A DNA stretch of 64,000 nt, from contig JAIHAL010000002.1 of assembly GCA_020054675.1 (NCBI GenBank), positions 82,042-146,041 on the forward strand. Direction: 5' to 3'. Below are positions 42,557-51,676 of the stretch, piece by piece. A program made the translations under genes and the position numbers. This DNA comes from Oscillospiraceae bacterium (GTDB lineage Bacteria > Bacillota > Clostridia > Oscillospirales > Ruminococcaceae). The notes beneath the pieces are model-generated. The model saw only the letters and a list, made by a program, of their open reading frames with translations. It was not told where the DNA came from and did not search any database. How positions within the stretch are numbered: position 1 is the stretch's first letter; every line of letters begins with the position of its first letter.

Positions 42557-43300
42557 TCATTGCTTTATGCGTATAAAATTTTTATTTACATATCCGGTAA
42601 TTCCACCGTATCTTATGACATACCAATCTCCTGTTTGACCGTAAACGGTAACTGCTGCACGGTTTGGCGCGCTTCCTATAATTGTGCCTTTAAGACTTGG
42701 AAAGTTTCTTATGTTCAGTCCGGAGCCGTCGGTAGCAACTATTCCTTTTCTTACAGGCCCGGGGAGGATAAATGGTATTCCAAAATATTCTGTTAAGGAT
42801 TCCACAAGATTTCTTGCTATCGGAGTCAAATTTGATTTCAGCCATGCGACGTCTTCGGGATTATCATGGTACCCAAGTTCCGCAAGAATTGCCGTTGCGC
42901 GGGTTTGGGTAACTTCCCCCAGCGATGTTGTTGACAGCGGCCTTACTTTTTCCGGCAGGGGATAAATTTTTTTCAGATTGTCTGCTATTATTGAAGCAAG
43001 CCTTTCGCCGTCTTCACTTCCCGGAGCATAATAAATGTCTATTCCGCGTAGTTTTCCGGCATATTCTCCGCCTCCGGCATTGCTGTGCAGGGCAATGTGG
43101 GCATCATAATTGCCTTTGTTTGAATCGGCTATTGCTCCTGTAACTTCCCTTGCGGGGTCGTTCCTTACAAAATCTATTCCGCTTGAACGGAGATACGGCT
43201 CCATTCTGTCGGCAAGATAATTCATGTATTCTTCCTCGTTGCCGCCGGAATAATATGGATTCCATTGCTGCGTTGAGGGGCTTAAAAAAATTATCGGCAT
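42557..43300 (-). CDS. N-acetylmuramoyl-L-alanine amidase-like protein with SH3b domain
   Basis: Amidase_3-type zinc amidase that would cut the lactyl-amide bond of peptidoglycan. 247 residues from ATG 43300 (AAAGGAG upstream). The catalytic domain (about 1-175) shows AHIALHSNAGGG with His72 and AILAELGYHDN with Glu141. The first zinc-binding GHGG motif is absent: the N-terminus reads PIIFLSPSTQQWNPYYSGGNEEEYM. A bacterial SH3 domain (about 183-245) follows. No signal peptide is visible, unusual for a wall hydrolase. It may be released by lysis, act in the mother cell during sporulation, or be non-catalytic. Confidence 0.85.
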   Translation of the reverse strand: MPIIFLSPSTQQWNPYYSGGNEEEYMNYLADRMEPYLRSSGIDFVRNDPAREVTGAIADSNKGNYDAHIALHSNAGGGEYAGKLRGIDIYYAPGSEDGERLASIIADNLKKIYPLPEKVRPLSTTSLGEVTQTRATAILAELGYHDNPEDVAWLKSNLTPIARNLVESLTEYFGIPFILPGPVRKGIVATDGSGLNIRNFPSLKGTIIGSAPNRAAVTVYGQTGDWYVIRYGGITGYVNKNFIRIKQ

Positions 43301-43370
43301 AACACTTCTCCTTTGTGCAATATTGTCACATTGGCAGTATATGCCGGTTTTTAAAATTTTGACATAAAAT

Positions 43371-43392
43371 GAGCCCCGCGGACTGCGGGGCT
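43371..43392 (-). terminator. Terminator of the foldase lipoprotein gene
   Basis: AGCCCCGC pairs with GCGGGGCT across AGTCC, followed on the minus strand by CATTTTATG. It is GC-rich but the T tract is short. Confidence 0.65.
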
Positions 43393-43397
43393 TAAAT

Positions 43398-44561
43398 TTA
43401 GTCAAGTTTTAATTTTTCGGGGTCATAGCGATTATATGCGTCTTCATTTTTTACAAAAGTTATTGTTTTTGCATATTCTTTCATTTTTTGGTTGAAGTCA
43501 TCTTCTTTTAATTCATACAAGATTGATTCATAATTGCTTTCAAGCAAATCCGTTCTTTCAAGGAGGTCAAGGCGCTGAACAACATAATAAACCTCATCGT
43601 CTTCGATTATTGTTGTTTCTCCGACCTTGCATTTTTCAAAAATTTCATTGCAAACGTCTTTTGAGGGAACCGAGCCGCCTTTTTGAAGTATATGCTCGTT
43701 TGCGTAAGGGTCTTTTTCTTCTTCAGTTTCGGAAGAACTGCTTGAAGAACTGCTTTCGGATGAACTTGATGAGCTTGAAGAAGAATCTTTCTTTGCTTCG
43801 GCAACAACCTTTGCATAGTAATCGTTGTATTCTTTTATAAGGTCGTCAAAATTTTCTTTTGTTGCCCTTGATTGATAATCCTTTGCCATTTCCATAGCCT
43901 TTGCTTTGTCGGCGGATTTAAAGAGGTTGCCTTCTCCGTCTTTAAGTTGAATTGCTATGTATTTAACCCTTGCGTTGTTTTCATTGTAATACTTGTTTAT
44001 TTCGTCCTGCGAAACTTCTTCGCTTCCGCCTTTTGCATAGTAGCTGTCAAAAACCATATCCCTTTTGTAATTGTTTCTGATTATCTGTTTGAGAGAATCC
44101 TTGCCTATTCCGTTTTTTTCAAAAAATTTGCTGTTTTGCGACCATGAATAATCAAGTGCCTGATTTACGGCATTTTTCTGTTCATCGGAAAGAGCAAGAC
44201 CAAGCTCGTCGAATTTCTTTTCAACGGCAATAAAATCCTCAACGCTTTCGGTTGCGGTATCTTTAATCCATGTTTTTACATCTTTACCATCAATGAAAGC
44301 TTCAAAGAATTTGGTTTCAGCGGTTGTCTGGGTTGTTTCTGCGGAAGAACTTGAAGAAGAGGAGCTTGAATTTGCGCTTGCCGCCGCATCAAGCTTTGAC
44401 TGTGCCTGATTATAGGCAAGTATTGTATAATAAATGTAAATTCCGGCATTTATATTTTCACCGTTGGCTTTAAGTGCCCAGCTTGTGTCAGCGCATGCCG
44501 AAAACGAAAAAATTACTGACAAAGAAAGGGCCATCAAGGCTATTTTTTTAAAGATTGACAT
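43398..44561 (-). CDS. PrsA/SurA-like foldase lipoprotein with two polyserine tracts
   Basis: 387 residues. Lipobox SFSAC, then a SurA/PrsA-type helical domain (INAGIYIYYTILAYNQAQ; residues about 100-215 with LSDEQKNAVNQALDYSW and SQDEINKYYNENNARVKYIAI) and a parvulin-like C-terminal part. Two serine tracts lie near residues 64-75 and 257-280, the second followed by an acidic stretch, and they interrupt the parvulin-like region. It probably assists folding of secreted proteins outside the membrane. GGGAGG precedes the ATG. Peptidyl-prolyl isomerase activity is uncertain because the core is broken by the serine insert. Confidence 0.8.
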   Translation of the reverse strand: MSIFKKIALMALSLSVIFSFSACADTSWALKANGENINAGIYIYYTILAYNQAQSKLDAAASANSSSSSSSSSAETTQTTAETKFFEAFIDGKDVKTWIKDTATESVEDFIAVEKKFDELGLALSDEQKNAVNQALDYSWSQNSKFFEKNGIGKDSLKQIIRNNYKRDMVFDSYYAKGGSEEVSQDEINKYYNENNARVKYIAIQLKDGEGNLFKSADKAKAMEMAKDYQSRATKENFDDLIKEYNDYYAKVVAEAKKDSSSSSSSSSESSSSSSSSETEEEKDPYANEHILQKGGSVPSKDVCNEIFEKCKVGETTIIEDDEVYYVVQRLDLLERTDLLESNYESILYELKEDDFNQKMKEYAKTITFVKNEDAYNRYDPEKLKLD

Positions 44562-44822
44562 TTTTATCCTCCCTTATTGCGAAAAAACCGCAATTTTTCA
44601 AATACTATAATATTATACTGAATTTGATAATAAAAGTCAATTGAAATTTAATAAAGCCGTTGCCTTAATTTCACTTTTAAATTTAAAAGTATAAAAAAGG
44701 CTTTTTTTATTATTATAAAATCAGAAGAGCAGATGCTTTTTGGGATAAAAATGATAAAGGCCAAACGGTTATTATGTTTGATTTTATTTAAAATATGCAT
44801 GAATTTTTTGATGGAATTATAT

Positions 44823-44861
44823 TTTACACAGATTTTACAAAGCCAAGCTTGTTATTTTACC
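44823..44861 (+). promoter_or_regulatory. Phased TTTACA repeats, candidate PhoP boxes
   Basis: TTTACA at 44823 and 44834 and TTTACC at 44856 fall on an 11-bp grid (11 and 22 bp apart), as expected for PhoP direct repeats on one face of the helix. They lie about 80-120 bp before pstS. The surrounding 380-bp gap (44562-44941) holds AT-rich sequence and a TTTTAAATTTAAAA palindrome, and I see no gene in it. Confidence 0.6.
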
Positions 44862-44941
44862 TGATTGATTTATCCTTTATTGTGTCAAAACAAGATTGGC
44901 AAAAAGAAAATTATTATGAAGAAAAGGTGGAAAGTTTTATT

Positions 44942-45883
44942 ATGAAAAGAAAACTCATGGCTTTGCTTTTAATGGGAGCTTTGTCAATAGCTGCATTGTC
45001 GGGATGCGGCAGCTCATCATCATCCTCTGAAAGTTCATCTGAAACAAGCACAGCCGGTACAACTGCAGCCGAAACAAGTGCTTCTTCTGAAGCAAAGGCT
45101 CTTACAGGCCCGATAACAGTTGTTACTCGTGAAGAAGGCTCAGGAACAAGAGGAGCATTTATTGAACTTTTGAAAATTGAAGAAAAGGATGCAAACGGCA
45201 GCAAAGTTGACCATACAAGTAAGGAAGCCGTTCAGGCAAACAAGACGGACGTTATGCTCACACAGGTTGCAAGCGATGAGGCGGCAATCGGATATGTTTC
45301 GCTCGGTTCCCTCAACGATACTGTAAAGGCAGTTAAGGTTGACGGCGTTGAAGCAACTGTTGAAAATATTAAAAACGGCTCTTATAAAGTATCAAGACCT
45401 TTCAATATAGCTATTAAGGGAGAAGCTACCGGACTTAAAGCCGATTTCATCAAGTTCATACTCAGCAAGGAAGGCCAGCAGGTTGTTGCCGACAATAAGT
45501 ATATTGCTGTAAATGATGCGGCTGAATCCTTTACTTCCGATAATTCTGAAGGAAAGCTTGTAGTTGCAGGTTCTTCTTCCGTAACACCGGTTATGGAAAA
45601 GCTTGCTGAAGCTTACAAAGCAATAAATTCAAAGGCTACAATTGAAGTTCAGCAGTCAGACTCCACTTCCGGAATTAAAGCTGCAATAGACGGAACAGCA
45701 GATATCGGAATGGCTTCCCGTGAGCTTAAGGATACAGAAGCTGCTGAGCTTACTCCTACCGTGATTGCAATGGACGGAATTGCCGTTATCGTAAACAAGG
45801 CAAATCCGATTGAAAATCTTTCCGCTGATGCAATCAAATCAATCTACATCGGCGAAACAATAAACTGGGAAGACGTTAAGTAA
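44942..45883 (+). CDS. pstS: Phosphate-binding lipoprotein PstS
   Basis: High-affinity extracellular phosphate-binding protein. 313 residues from ATG 44942: signal with LSGC lipobox, a Ser/Thr linker, then two lobes. The lobe order is inverted relative to the enterobacterial protein: GPITVVTREEGSGTRGAF comes first and GKLVVAGSSSVTPVMEKLAEAY...DIGMASRELK later. I recall the same order in streptococcal PstS, so this is a known form. First gene of pstSCAB-phoU-phoPR, with PhoP-like boxes upstream and a strong hairpin after its stop. Confidence 0.93.
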   Translation: MKRKLMALLLMGALSIAALSGCGSSSSSSESSSETSTAGTTAAETSASSEAKALTGPITVVTREEGSGTRGAFIELLKIEEKDANGSKVDHTSKEAVQANKTDVMLTQVASDEAAIGYVSLGSLNDTVKAVKVDGVEATVENIKNGSYKVSRPFNIAIKGEATGLKADFIKFILSKEGQQVVADNKYIAVNDAAESFTSDNSEGKLVVAGSSSVTPVMEKLAEAYKAINSKATIEVQQSDSTSGIKAAIDGTADIGMASRELKDTEAAELTPTVIAMDGIAVIVNKANPIENLSADAIKSIYIGETINWEDVK

Positions 45884-45951
45884 TAAAATTTGCTGAAAGC
45901 GAGTAATTTTAAGTGATAAACTTCTTAAAAGAACGTTAAATACACTCCCCG

Positions 45952-45982
45952 CGTTAGGGCACGGAATCCCGTGCCCTAAACG
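45952..45982 (+). promoter_or_regulatory. Strong intercistronic hairpin after pstS
   Basis: CGTTAGGGCACGG pairs with CCGTGCCCTAAACG (one bulged base) around a 4-nt loop, with extra TACAC/GTGTA pairing outside. There is no T tract. It probably stabilises or partly terminates the abundant pstS message. Confidence 0.75.
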
Positions 45983-46052
45983 TGTATATTGATTTTGACA
46001 AAATTCAAGATTTTTCTTTAAAAATATACAAAAAACAAAGGGAGGAATTTTT

Positions 46053-46916
46053 TTGAAAAACAAAAAACTGCTTGAAAAAGGCATGGAAATTTTGTTTTTA
46101 ATCTGTGCTTGCGTTTCAATTGTTTCTGTTGCGCTTATTTGCTTCTTTATTTTTGTAAACGGTGTTCCGGCGATAGCGCAAATAGGTTTCTTTAAGTTTA
46201 TTTTCGGGACTGAATGGTCGCCGAGCAATGAACCGCCTTCTTTTGGAATTCTGCCAATGATTGTCGGAAGTCTTTATATTACGGCAGGGGCAATTATTGT
46301 CGGGGTTCCCATAGGATTGCTTGCGGCAATTTTCATGTCAAAATTTTGCCCGAAATGGCTTTACAGAATTATAAAACCATCAGTCAATCTTCTTGCGGGC
46401 ATACCGTCAATTGTTTACGGATTTTTCGGAGTGGTCGTGCTTGTTCCGATGGTCAAGAAAATTTTTCATGTCAACGGGAATACTATACTTACGGCATCGG
46501 TTTTGCTTGGGGTAATGATTTTGCCGACGATAATAAATCTTTCCGAGGCGGCAATAAACGCTGTTCCGGAAAGCTACTATGAGGGTGCCATAGCGCTTGG
46601 GGCAACGCATGAGCGCGCGGTTGCTTCGGTTATGTTCCCAGCGGCAAAATCCGGCATACTTGCGGCAATAATTTTAGGCATAGGCCGTGCAATCGGCGAA
46701 ACGATGGCAGTCATCATGGTTGCCGGAAACCAGCCGAGAATAACCACAAATATTTTAAAAGGCATAAGAACGCTGACATCGAATATAGTGCTTGAAATGG
46801 GATATGCCGCCGAGCTGCACCGCGGCGCGCTTATAGGAACCGGAGTTGTGCTGTTTGTGTTCATATTGCTGCTCAACATATCTTTCAGTGTTATATCAAA
46901 CAAAAGGAGCAAATAA
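46053..46916 (+). CDS. pstC: Phosphate ABC transporter permease PstC
   Basis: 287 residues, six membrane segments. The start is TTG at 46053, 7 nt after GGGAGG, giving MKNKKLLEKGMEILF. Hallmarks are GTEWSP, PSVNLLAGIPSIVYGFFGVVVLVP and the cytoplasmic loop ESYYEGAIALGATHERAVASVMFPAAKSGILAAIILGIGRAIGETMAV. It pairs with PstA. Confidence 0.95.
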   Translation: MKNKKLLEKGMEILFLICACVSIVSVALICFFIFVNGVPAIAQIGFFKFIFGTEWSPSNEPPSFGILPMIVGSLYITAGAIIVGVPIGLLAAIFMSKFCPKWLYRIIKPSVNLLAGIPSIVYGFFGVVVLVPMVKKIFHVNGNTILTASVLLGVMILPTIINLSEAAINAVPESYYEGAIALGATHERAVASVMFPAAKSGILAAIILGIGRAIGETMAVIMVAGNQPRITTNILKGIRTLTSNIVLEMGYAAELHRGALIGTGVVLFVFILLLNISFSVISNKRSK

Positions 46917-46919
46917 GCC

Positions 46920-47771
46920 ATGGGGGAAAAATTAAAAACCTATAAAAAACATCCGGTTTCATTTTTGTTTTTTCTGTTGGTCAGCCTTGCGGCTTTGATT
47001 ACGGTTGCAATATTTGTCTGCCTTGTGGGATATATTGTTGTAAGGGGGATTCCATACCTTAAACCAAGCCTTTTTGCGCTTGAATATACGAGCGAAAATG
47101 TATCCGTAACTCCTGCCATAATAACCACGCTTTATATGGTTGCCTTTTCGCTTGTTATTGCTGTTCCGTTTGGAATTTTTTGTGCAATTTACCTTGTCGA
47201 ATACGCCAAAAAAGGAAATAAGCTTGTAAAGGCGATAAGAGTGACGACCGAAACGCTTTCGGGTATACCATCCATCGTTTACGGTCTTTTTGGAATGCTG
47301 TTTTTTGTGACCCAGCTTAGATGGGGTTATTCGCTTATTGCGGGAGCTTTTACTCTTGCAATTATGATTCTGCCGCTTATAATAAGGTCAACGGAGGAAG
47401 CTTTAAAAGCTGTTGACGACAGCTATCGCGAAGGCTCTTTCGGACTTGGTGCGGGAAAGCTTCGCACGGTTTTTAGAATAGTACTTCCAAGCGCCATGCC
47501 GGGAATTCTTGCCGGGATAATCCTTGCTATAGGACGTGTAATAGGCGAAAGCGCCGCTTTGATTTATACGGCGGGAACTGTTGCTCAAATTCCCAAAAAT
47601 GTTTTTCAATCCGGAAGGACGCTTGCCATACACATGTATGCATTGTCAAGCGAGGGCTTGCATACAAATGAAGCAAATGCAACCGCCGTGGTTCTTCTGA
47701 TAACGGTTTTTGCAATAAACGGAATAGCTTCACTGATTGCAAAAAGACTGCAAAAAGGCAGAGGGGCATAA
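46920..47771 (+). CDS. pstA: Phosphate ABC transporter permease PstA
   Basis: 283 residues, six membrane segments. AGGAG sits inside the pstC end, 3 bp upstream of which the stop codon lies. The motif TLSGIPSIVYGLFGMLFFV and the loop DSYREGSFGLGAGKLRTVFRIVLPSAMPGILAGIILAIGRVIGESAALIYTAG identify PstA. Confidence 0.95.
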   Translation: MGEKLKTYKKHPVSFLFFLLVSLAALITVAIFVCLVGYIVVRGIPYLKPSLFALEYTSENVSVTPAIITTLYMVAFSLVIAVPFGIFCAIYLVEYAKKGNKLVKAIRVTTETLSGIPSIVYGLFGMLFFVTQLRWGYSLIAGAFTLAIMILPLIIRSTEEALKAVDDSYREGSFGLGAGKLRTVFRIVLPSAMPGILAGIILAIGRVIGESAALIYTAGTVAQIPKNVFQSGRTLAIHMYALSSEGLHTNEANATAVVLLITVFAINGIASLIAKRLQKGRGA

Positions 47772-47799
47772 CCCATCTTACGGAAAGGTATGAAATCAA

Positions 47800-48552
47800 A
47801 TGAGTGTTAAATTTGAAATAAAAAACCTTGATTTATATTATAGCGATTTCCATGCTTTAAAAAATATAAATTTAAGCTTGGGAGAAAATGAGATTTCCGC
47901 TTTTATAGGCCCTTCCGGCTGCGGAAAATCAACTCTTTTAAAGACATTGAACAGGATGAATGACCTTGTGGAGGGCTGCAAAATAACAGGCAACGTATAT
48001 CTTGACGGTATTGATATATATAAGGATATGGAAATTACCACTTTAAGAAAAAACGTCGGCATGGTTTTTCAAAAGCCGAATCCGTTCCCGATGAGCATTT
48101 ATGATAATATAGCCTACGGGCCGAGGACCCATGGCATAAAAAAGCGTTCGCATCTTGATGAAATCGTTGAGGAAAGTTTAAGGCTTGCTTCAATTTGGGA
48201 TGAAGTGAAGGATAGGCTTAAAAAATCGGCTTTGGGACTTTCCGGCGGACAACAGCAAAGGCTTTGCATAGCAAGGGCGCTTGCGGTAAAGCCTGAGGTT
48301 ATACTTATGGATGAGCCGACATCTGCGCTTGACCCTATTTCCACAATGAAAATCGAGGAGCTTACCCTTGAATTAAAGGATAAATATACTATAATAATAG
48401 TTACACACAATATGCAGCAGGCAACAAGAATTTCAAACAAAACCGCATTTTTCCTCCATGGCGAAATAGTTGAGTTCGGAGATACCGAAAAGATATTTTC
48501 CATGCCGCAGGACAAAAGGACGGAAGATTATATTACCGGGAGGTTTGGTTAA
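47800..48552 (+). CDS. pstB: Phosphate ABC transporter ATP-binding protein PstB
   Basis: 250 residues. Walker [10 protein letters not shown] (about 35-43), the PstB-specific segment [26 protein letters not shown]-loop [19 protein letters not shown], signature LSGGQQQRL, Walker [14 protein letters not shown] and switch THNMQQA. It energises PstCA. Confidence 0.97.
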   Translation: MSVKFEIKNLDLYYSDFHALKNINLSLGENEISAFIGPSGCGKSTLLKTLNRMNDLVEGCKITGNVYLDGIDIYKDMEITTLRKNVGMVFQKPNPFPMSIYDNIAYGPRTHGIKKRSHLDEIVEESLRLASIWDEVKDRLKKSALGLSGGQQQRLCIARALAVKPEVILMDEPTSALDPISTMKIEELTLELKDKYTIIIVTHNMQQATRISNKTAFFLHGEIVEFGDTEKIFSMPQDKRTEDYITGRFG

Positions 48553-48555
48553 TTT

Positions 48556-49212
48556 ATGCGCAACCACTTTGACTCACAACTTCAGGAACTCAATCTTGAC
48601 CTTATTAAGATGGGCGGTGCCATTGAGGAGGCAATCATTAAGGCAGTGGATGCTTTGCTTAAACGGGATTCAGTGCTTGCAAGCGAGGCGATTGATTTTG
48701 ATGCCGTAATTGATGATATGGAAAGAGCAATCGAGCGCCGCTGCTTGAAGCTTTTATTGCAGCAGCAGCCTGTTGCAAGCGATTTGAGGAGGATTTCCTC
48801 CGCCCTGAAAATGATTACCGATATGGAGAGAATCGGCGACCATGCGGCGGATATTTCCGAAATAACAAAAAGGCTTGCCGGAGATGATTATTTCTATGAA
48901 TTGAAATACATTCCGCAGATGGCGCAAGCCACAATAAAAATGGTAAATGATGCAATAGACGCCTATGTAAACAACGATAAGGAACTTGCCCAAGCCGTAA
49001 TAAAGGAAGATGACACAGTAGATGCCCTTTTTGATTCGGTGAAGAATAATCTTATTGAATGGGTAGGACAGAACAGGCATTGCGGCGAGCAGGCAATAGA
49101 TTTGATAATGATTGCAAAGTATTTTGAAAGAATAGGCGATCATGCGGTAAACATTGCCGAATGGGTAATTTTCTCAATTACGGGAGTGCACAAAAACGCT
49201 CCTATTTTATAA
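48556..49212 (+). CDS. phoU: Phosphate signalling protein PhoU
   Basis: 218-residue three-helix-bundle repeat protein that links Pst transporter status to the PhoR kinase. It carries the two PhoU metal-binding repeats: DLRRISSALKMITDMERIGDHAADISE (about 76-102) and a second IGDHAVNIAEW near 193-205. It starts 3 bp after pstB. Confidence 0.95.
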   Translation: MRNHFDSQLQELNLDLIKMGGAIEEAIIKAVDALLKRDSVLASEAIDFDAVIDDMERAIERRCLKLLLQQQPVASDLRRISSALKMITDMERIGDHAADISEITKRLAGDDYFYELKYIPQMAQATIKMVNDAIDAYVNNDKELAQAVIKEDDTVDALFDSVKNNLIEWVGQNRHCGEQAIDLIMIAKYFERIGDHAVNIAEWVIFSITGVHKNAPIL

Positions 49213-49236
49213 AAATTTTAAAAAGGGGAAAATAAG

Positions 49237-49917
49237 ATGCCACTCATATATTGTGTTGAAGATGACGAAGGAATAAGCGAACTTATACTTTGCGCCCTTA
49301 AATCCGGAGGATATGACGCGGTTGCCTTTGACACCCCGCAAAAATTTTTTGAAAGAATGAAAAAGCAGATTCCGTCGCTTGTGCTGCTTGATATAATGCT
49401 TCCGGGCGAAGATGGGATAAGCGTTTTGAAAAAAATCCGTTCGGATGTGCAGTATAAAAATATTCCGGTTATAATGCTTACGGCAAAATCATCGGAAGTG
49501 GATAAGGTTGTCGGGCTGGAAAGCGGCGCGGATGATTTCATAACAAAGCCATTTGGAATTATGGAGCTGCTTTCAAGGATAAAGGCAGTTTTGCGCCGTA
49601 CGGGCCAATCCGAACAGCAGGCTGAGCCTGTGCTTAGGTATGAGGGCCTTGAAGTCAACTGCTTGAAGCGTCAGGTAACATTTAATGACAAGCCTGTTGA
49701 ACTTACATTTAAGGAATTTGAACTTCTTGCTTTCCTTTTGAAAAACGTGGGAATAGTTTTATCGCGCGACAAAATAGTTGAAAAAGTCTGGGGCTATGAT
49801 TTTGAAGGCGAAAGCCGTACTGTTGATATGCATATAAAAACGCTTCGGCAAAAGCTTGAAGAGGCCGGCTGCGTGGATTACATAAAGACTGTCCGCGGAG
49901 TGGGTTATAAAATATAA
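49237..49917 (+). CDS. phoP: Phosphate response regulator (PhoB/PhoP, OmpR family)
   Basis: 226 residues: receiver domain with phospho-acceptor Asp52 (LLDIMLPGEDG), Thr/Lys signatures LTAKS and FITKPFG, and an OmpR-type winged helix at about 130-225 (LTFKEFELLAFLLKN, SRTVDMHIKTLRQKL, IKTVRGVGYKI). It would bind the TTTACA-like repeats ahead of pstS under phosphate starvation. AAAAGGGG lies before the ATG. It is followed 13 bp later by its kinase. Confidence 0.93.
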   Translation: MPLIYCVEDDEGISELILCALKSGGYDAVAFDTPQKFFERMKKQIPSLVLLDIMLPGEDGISVLKKIRSDVQYKNIPVIMLTAKSSEVDKVVGLESGADDFITKPFGIMELLSRIKAVLRRTGQSEQQAEPVLRYEGLEVNCLKRQVTFNDKPVELTFKEFELLAFLLKNVGIVLSRDKIVEKVWGYDFEGESRTVDMHIKTLRQKLEEAGCVDYIKTVRGVGYKI

Positions 49918-49930
49918 GGGGTGGCACGAA

Positions 49931-51631
49931 TTGAAAAAAAGAATATTCGTGGTTCTGACGGCAGCGCTTATGTCGTCGATAATAATTCTTTGCTTGTCGT
50001 CAACATTGATTTATTATAATTTTTATAAAATCCAGTCCGAAAACGGAATAAAGGCTCTTGCAAACCTTTTTGTGAATACCGGTTTTAGTCCGGACAATTT
50101 AAGCGGAGATTTGATTAAAAATATTCCTTACGAGGTTCGCATAACTTTAATTGACAGCGAGGGCAATGTTGATTTTGACACAAGGAAAAATCTTAAATTT
50201 GAAAATCACCTTGACCGCGAGGAAGTTAAAGAGGCTTTTGCATCAGGTACGGGAGAAGCAACAAGAAAAAGCGATACCCTTGGCAAGGACGCCTATTATT
50301 ACGCAATAAAGTATAAGGGCTATGTTGTAAGGTTTTCAAGGGAAATAAACAATATTTCTTCGGTTTTCGTATCGATTGTGCCATATGTTGTTGTAGTTGT
50401 TTTTGCACTTATTGTGATGTCGACGGTTATAGCCTCAAAGCTTTCGGAAAGCCTTATAAAGCCTGTCAATACCCTTGTGGAAAGCTTGAATGTCTTAAAG
50501 CGCAATGAAAAATCAGTTGATGTGCCTGAGATTGAATATGATGAGCTTCGCCCGATTGCAAGGACAATAAAAGACCTTTCATATGAGCTTTGGGGATATA
50601 TAGCAAGCCTTAAAGAAGAAAAGGAAACAATCAGCCTTATCACTGAAAATATGGTTGAGGGCATGATTTTGCTTGACAATTATTTGAACATCCTTTCAGT
50701 GAATAAAAGCGCAATAAATATATTAAACCATGAATTTGTGCTTGATAAAACCAAAAATATACTTCAGCTTACAAGGAACAGCGAAATCATTTCGGCAATC
50801 GAAACGGTGAAATCCAATAAAAGCCCATCGGCAAGCGTAACGATAACCACAAGCAATCAAAAGCATTACAAGGTTTTTGTAAATCATGCAAAATCCAATA
50901 ACTTCGTTTGCGGGATAATAGTCCTTATTGTGGATGTGACCGAATCTATAAAGGTTGAAGAAATAAGGCGCGACTTTGCGGCAAATGTTTCCCATGAGCT
51001 TAAAACTCCGCTGACCACAATAAAAGGCTTTGGAGAAATGCTTTCTGCGGGAATTATAACCGATAGGTCGGATATATCAAGGTATGGCTCAACAATCTGC
51101 CGAGAGGCCGAAAGGCTTATACTTCTAATAAACGATATAATAAGGCTTTCGGAGATAGAGGAAGCGGGAAGCATAAAGGAAAAAACTCCCGTGGACCTTT
51201 TGGAATGCGTGGAGGAAGCTAAAAATGTGCTTCAAAAAATTGCTGCCGAAAAAGGCGTTTCAATTGAAATTGACGGAGAAAGCGCCGTTGTAAGCGGCAA
51301 TAAGAGCTATCTTAACGAGCTTGTTTTAAACCTTGCCGACAATGCAATAAAATATAACAATGTTGATGGCCATGTTTGGATATCGGTTAAGAATTTTGAT
51401 TCAAAGGCATTGCTTGTCGTAAAGGATGATGGAATAGGCATTTCAAAAGAGCATCAGGAACGGATTTTTGAACGTTTTTATAGAGTTGATAAAAGCCGTT
51501 CAAAGCAAACCGGAGGAACCGGCCTTGGCCTTTCAATTGTGAAGCATATTGTAAATTTCCATAACGGCACAATTTCACTTAAAAGCGAAGAGGGCATGGG
51601 TACCGAAATAACGGTTTCTTTGCCTAAATAA
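49931..51631 (+). CDS. phoR: Phosphate sensor histidine kinase
   Basis: 566 residues. TTG start at 49931 preceded by AAGGGGTGG. Layout: membrane segment 1 (about 8-30), a small extracellular domain (30-145), membrane segment 2 (about 146-168), HAMP, a PAS domain (about 235-340), a HisKA domain with phospho-acceptor His355 in NVSHELKTPLTT, and an ATPase domain with N box NLADNAIKYNN, DDGIGI and GGTGLGL. PhoU probably keeps it off when phosphate is plentiful. Last gene of the pst-pho operon. Confidence 0.93.
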   Translation: MKKRIFVVLTAALMSSIIILCLSSTLIYYNFYKIQSENGIKALANLFVNTGFSPDNLSGDLIKNIPYEVRITLIDSEGNVDFDTRKNLKFENHLDREEVKEAFASGTGEATRKSDTLGKDAYYYAIKYKGYVVRFSREINNISSVFVSIVPYVVVVVFALIVMSTVIASKLSESLIKPVNTLVESLNVLKRNEKSVDVPEIEYDELRPIARTIKDLSYELWGYIASLKEEKETISLITENMVEGMILLDNYLNILSVNKSAINILNHEFVLDKTKNILQLTRNSEIISAIETVKSNKSPSASVTITTSNQKHYKVFVNHAKSNNFVCGIIVLIVDVTESIKVEEIRRDFAANVSHELKTPLTTIKGFGEMLSAGIITDRSDISRYGSTICREAERLILLINDIIRLSEIEEAGSIKEKTPVDLLECVEEAKNVLQKIAAEKGVSIEIDGESAVVSGNKSYLNELVLNLADNAIKYNNVDGHVWISVKNFDSKALLVVKDDGIGISKEHQERIFERFYRVDKSRSKQTGGTGLGLSIVKHIVNFHNGTISLKSEEGMGTEITVSLPK

Positions 51632-51632
51632 T

Positions 51633-51664
51633 AAAAAATCCGGCAATGAAATGCCGGATTTTTT
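51633..51664. terminator. Bidirectional terminator after phoR
   Basis: AAAAAATCCGGCA pairs with TGCCGGATTTTTT around ATGAAA. It serves both phoR and the convergent znuA gene. Confidence 0.9.
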
Positions 51665-51676
51665 ATTGCAGGAATG

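Noticed and set aside
43600-43800. Antisense frames over the polyserine tracts of the foldase gene
   Set aside because: Serine codon repeats keep all frames open by composition. They are shadows of the lipoprotein gene.
44942-45883. PstS looks circularly permuted
   Set aside because: The lobe order differs from the enterobacterial protein, but I recall the same order in streptococcal PstS, so it is a known form and not novel.
49237-51631. Interpreting the two-component pair as a vancomycin or bacitracin resistance regulator
   Set aside because: Its position directly after pstSCAB-phoU makes phosphate sensing by far the best explanation.
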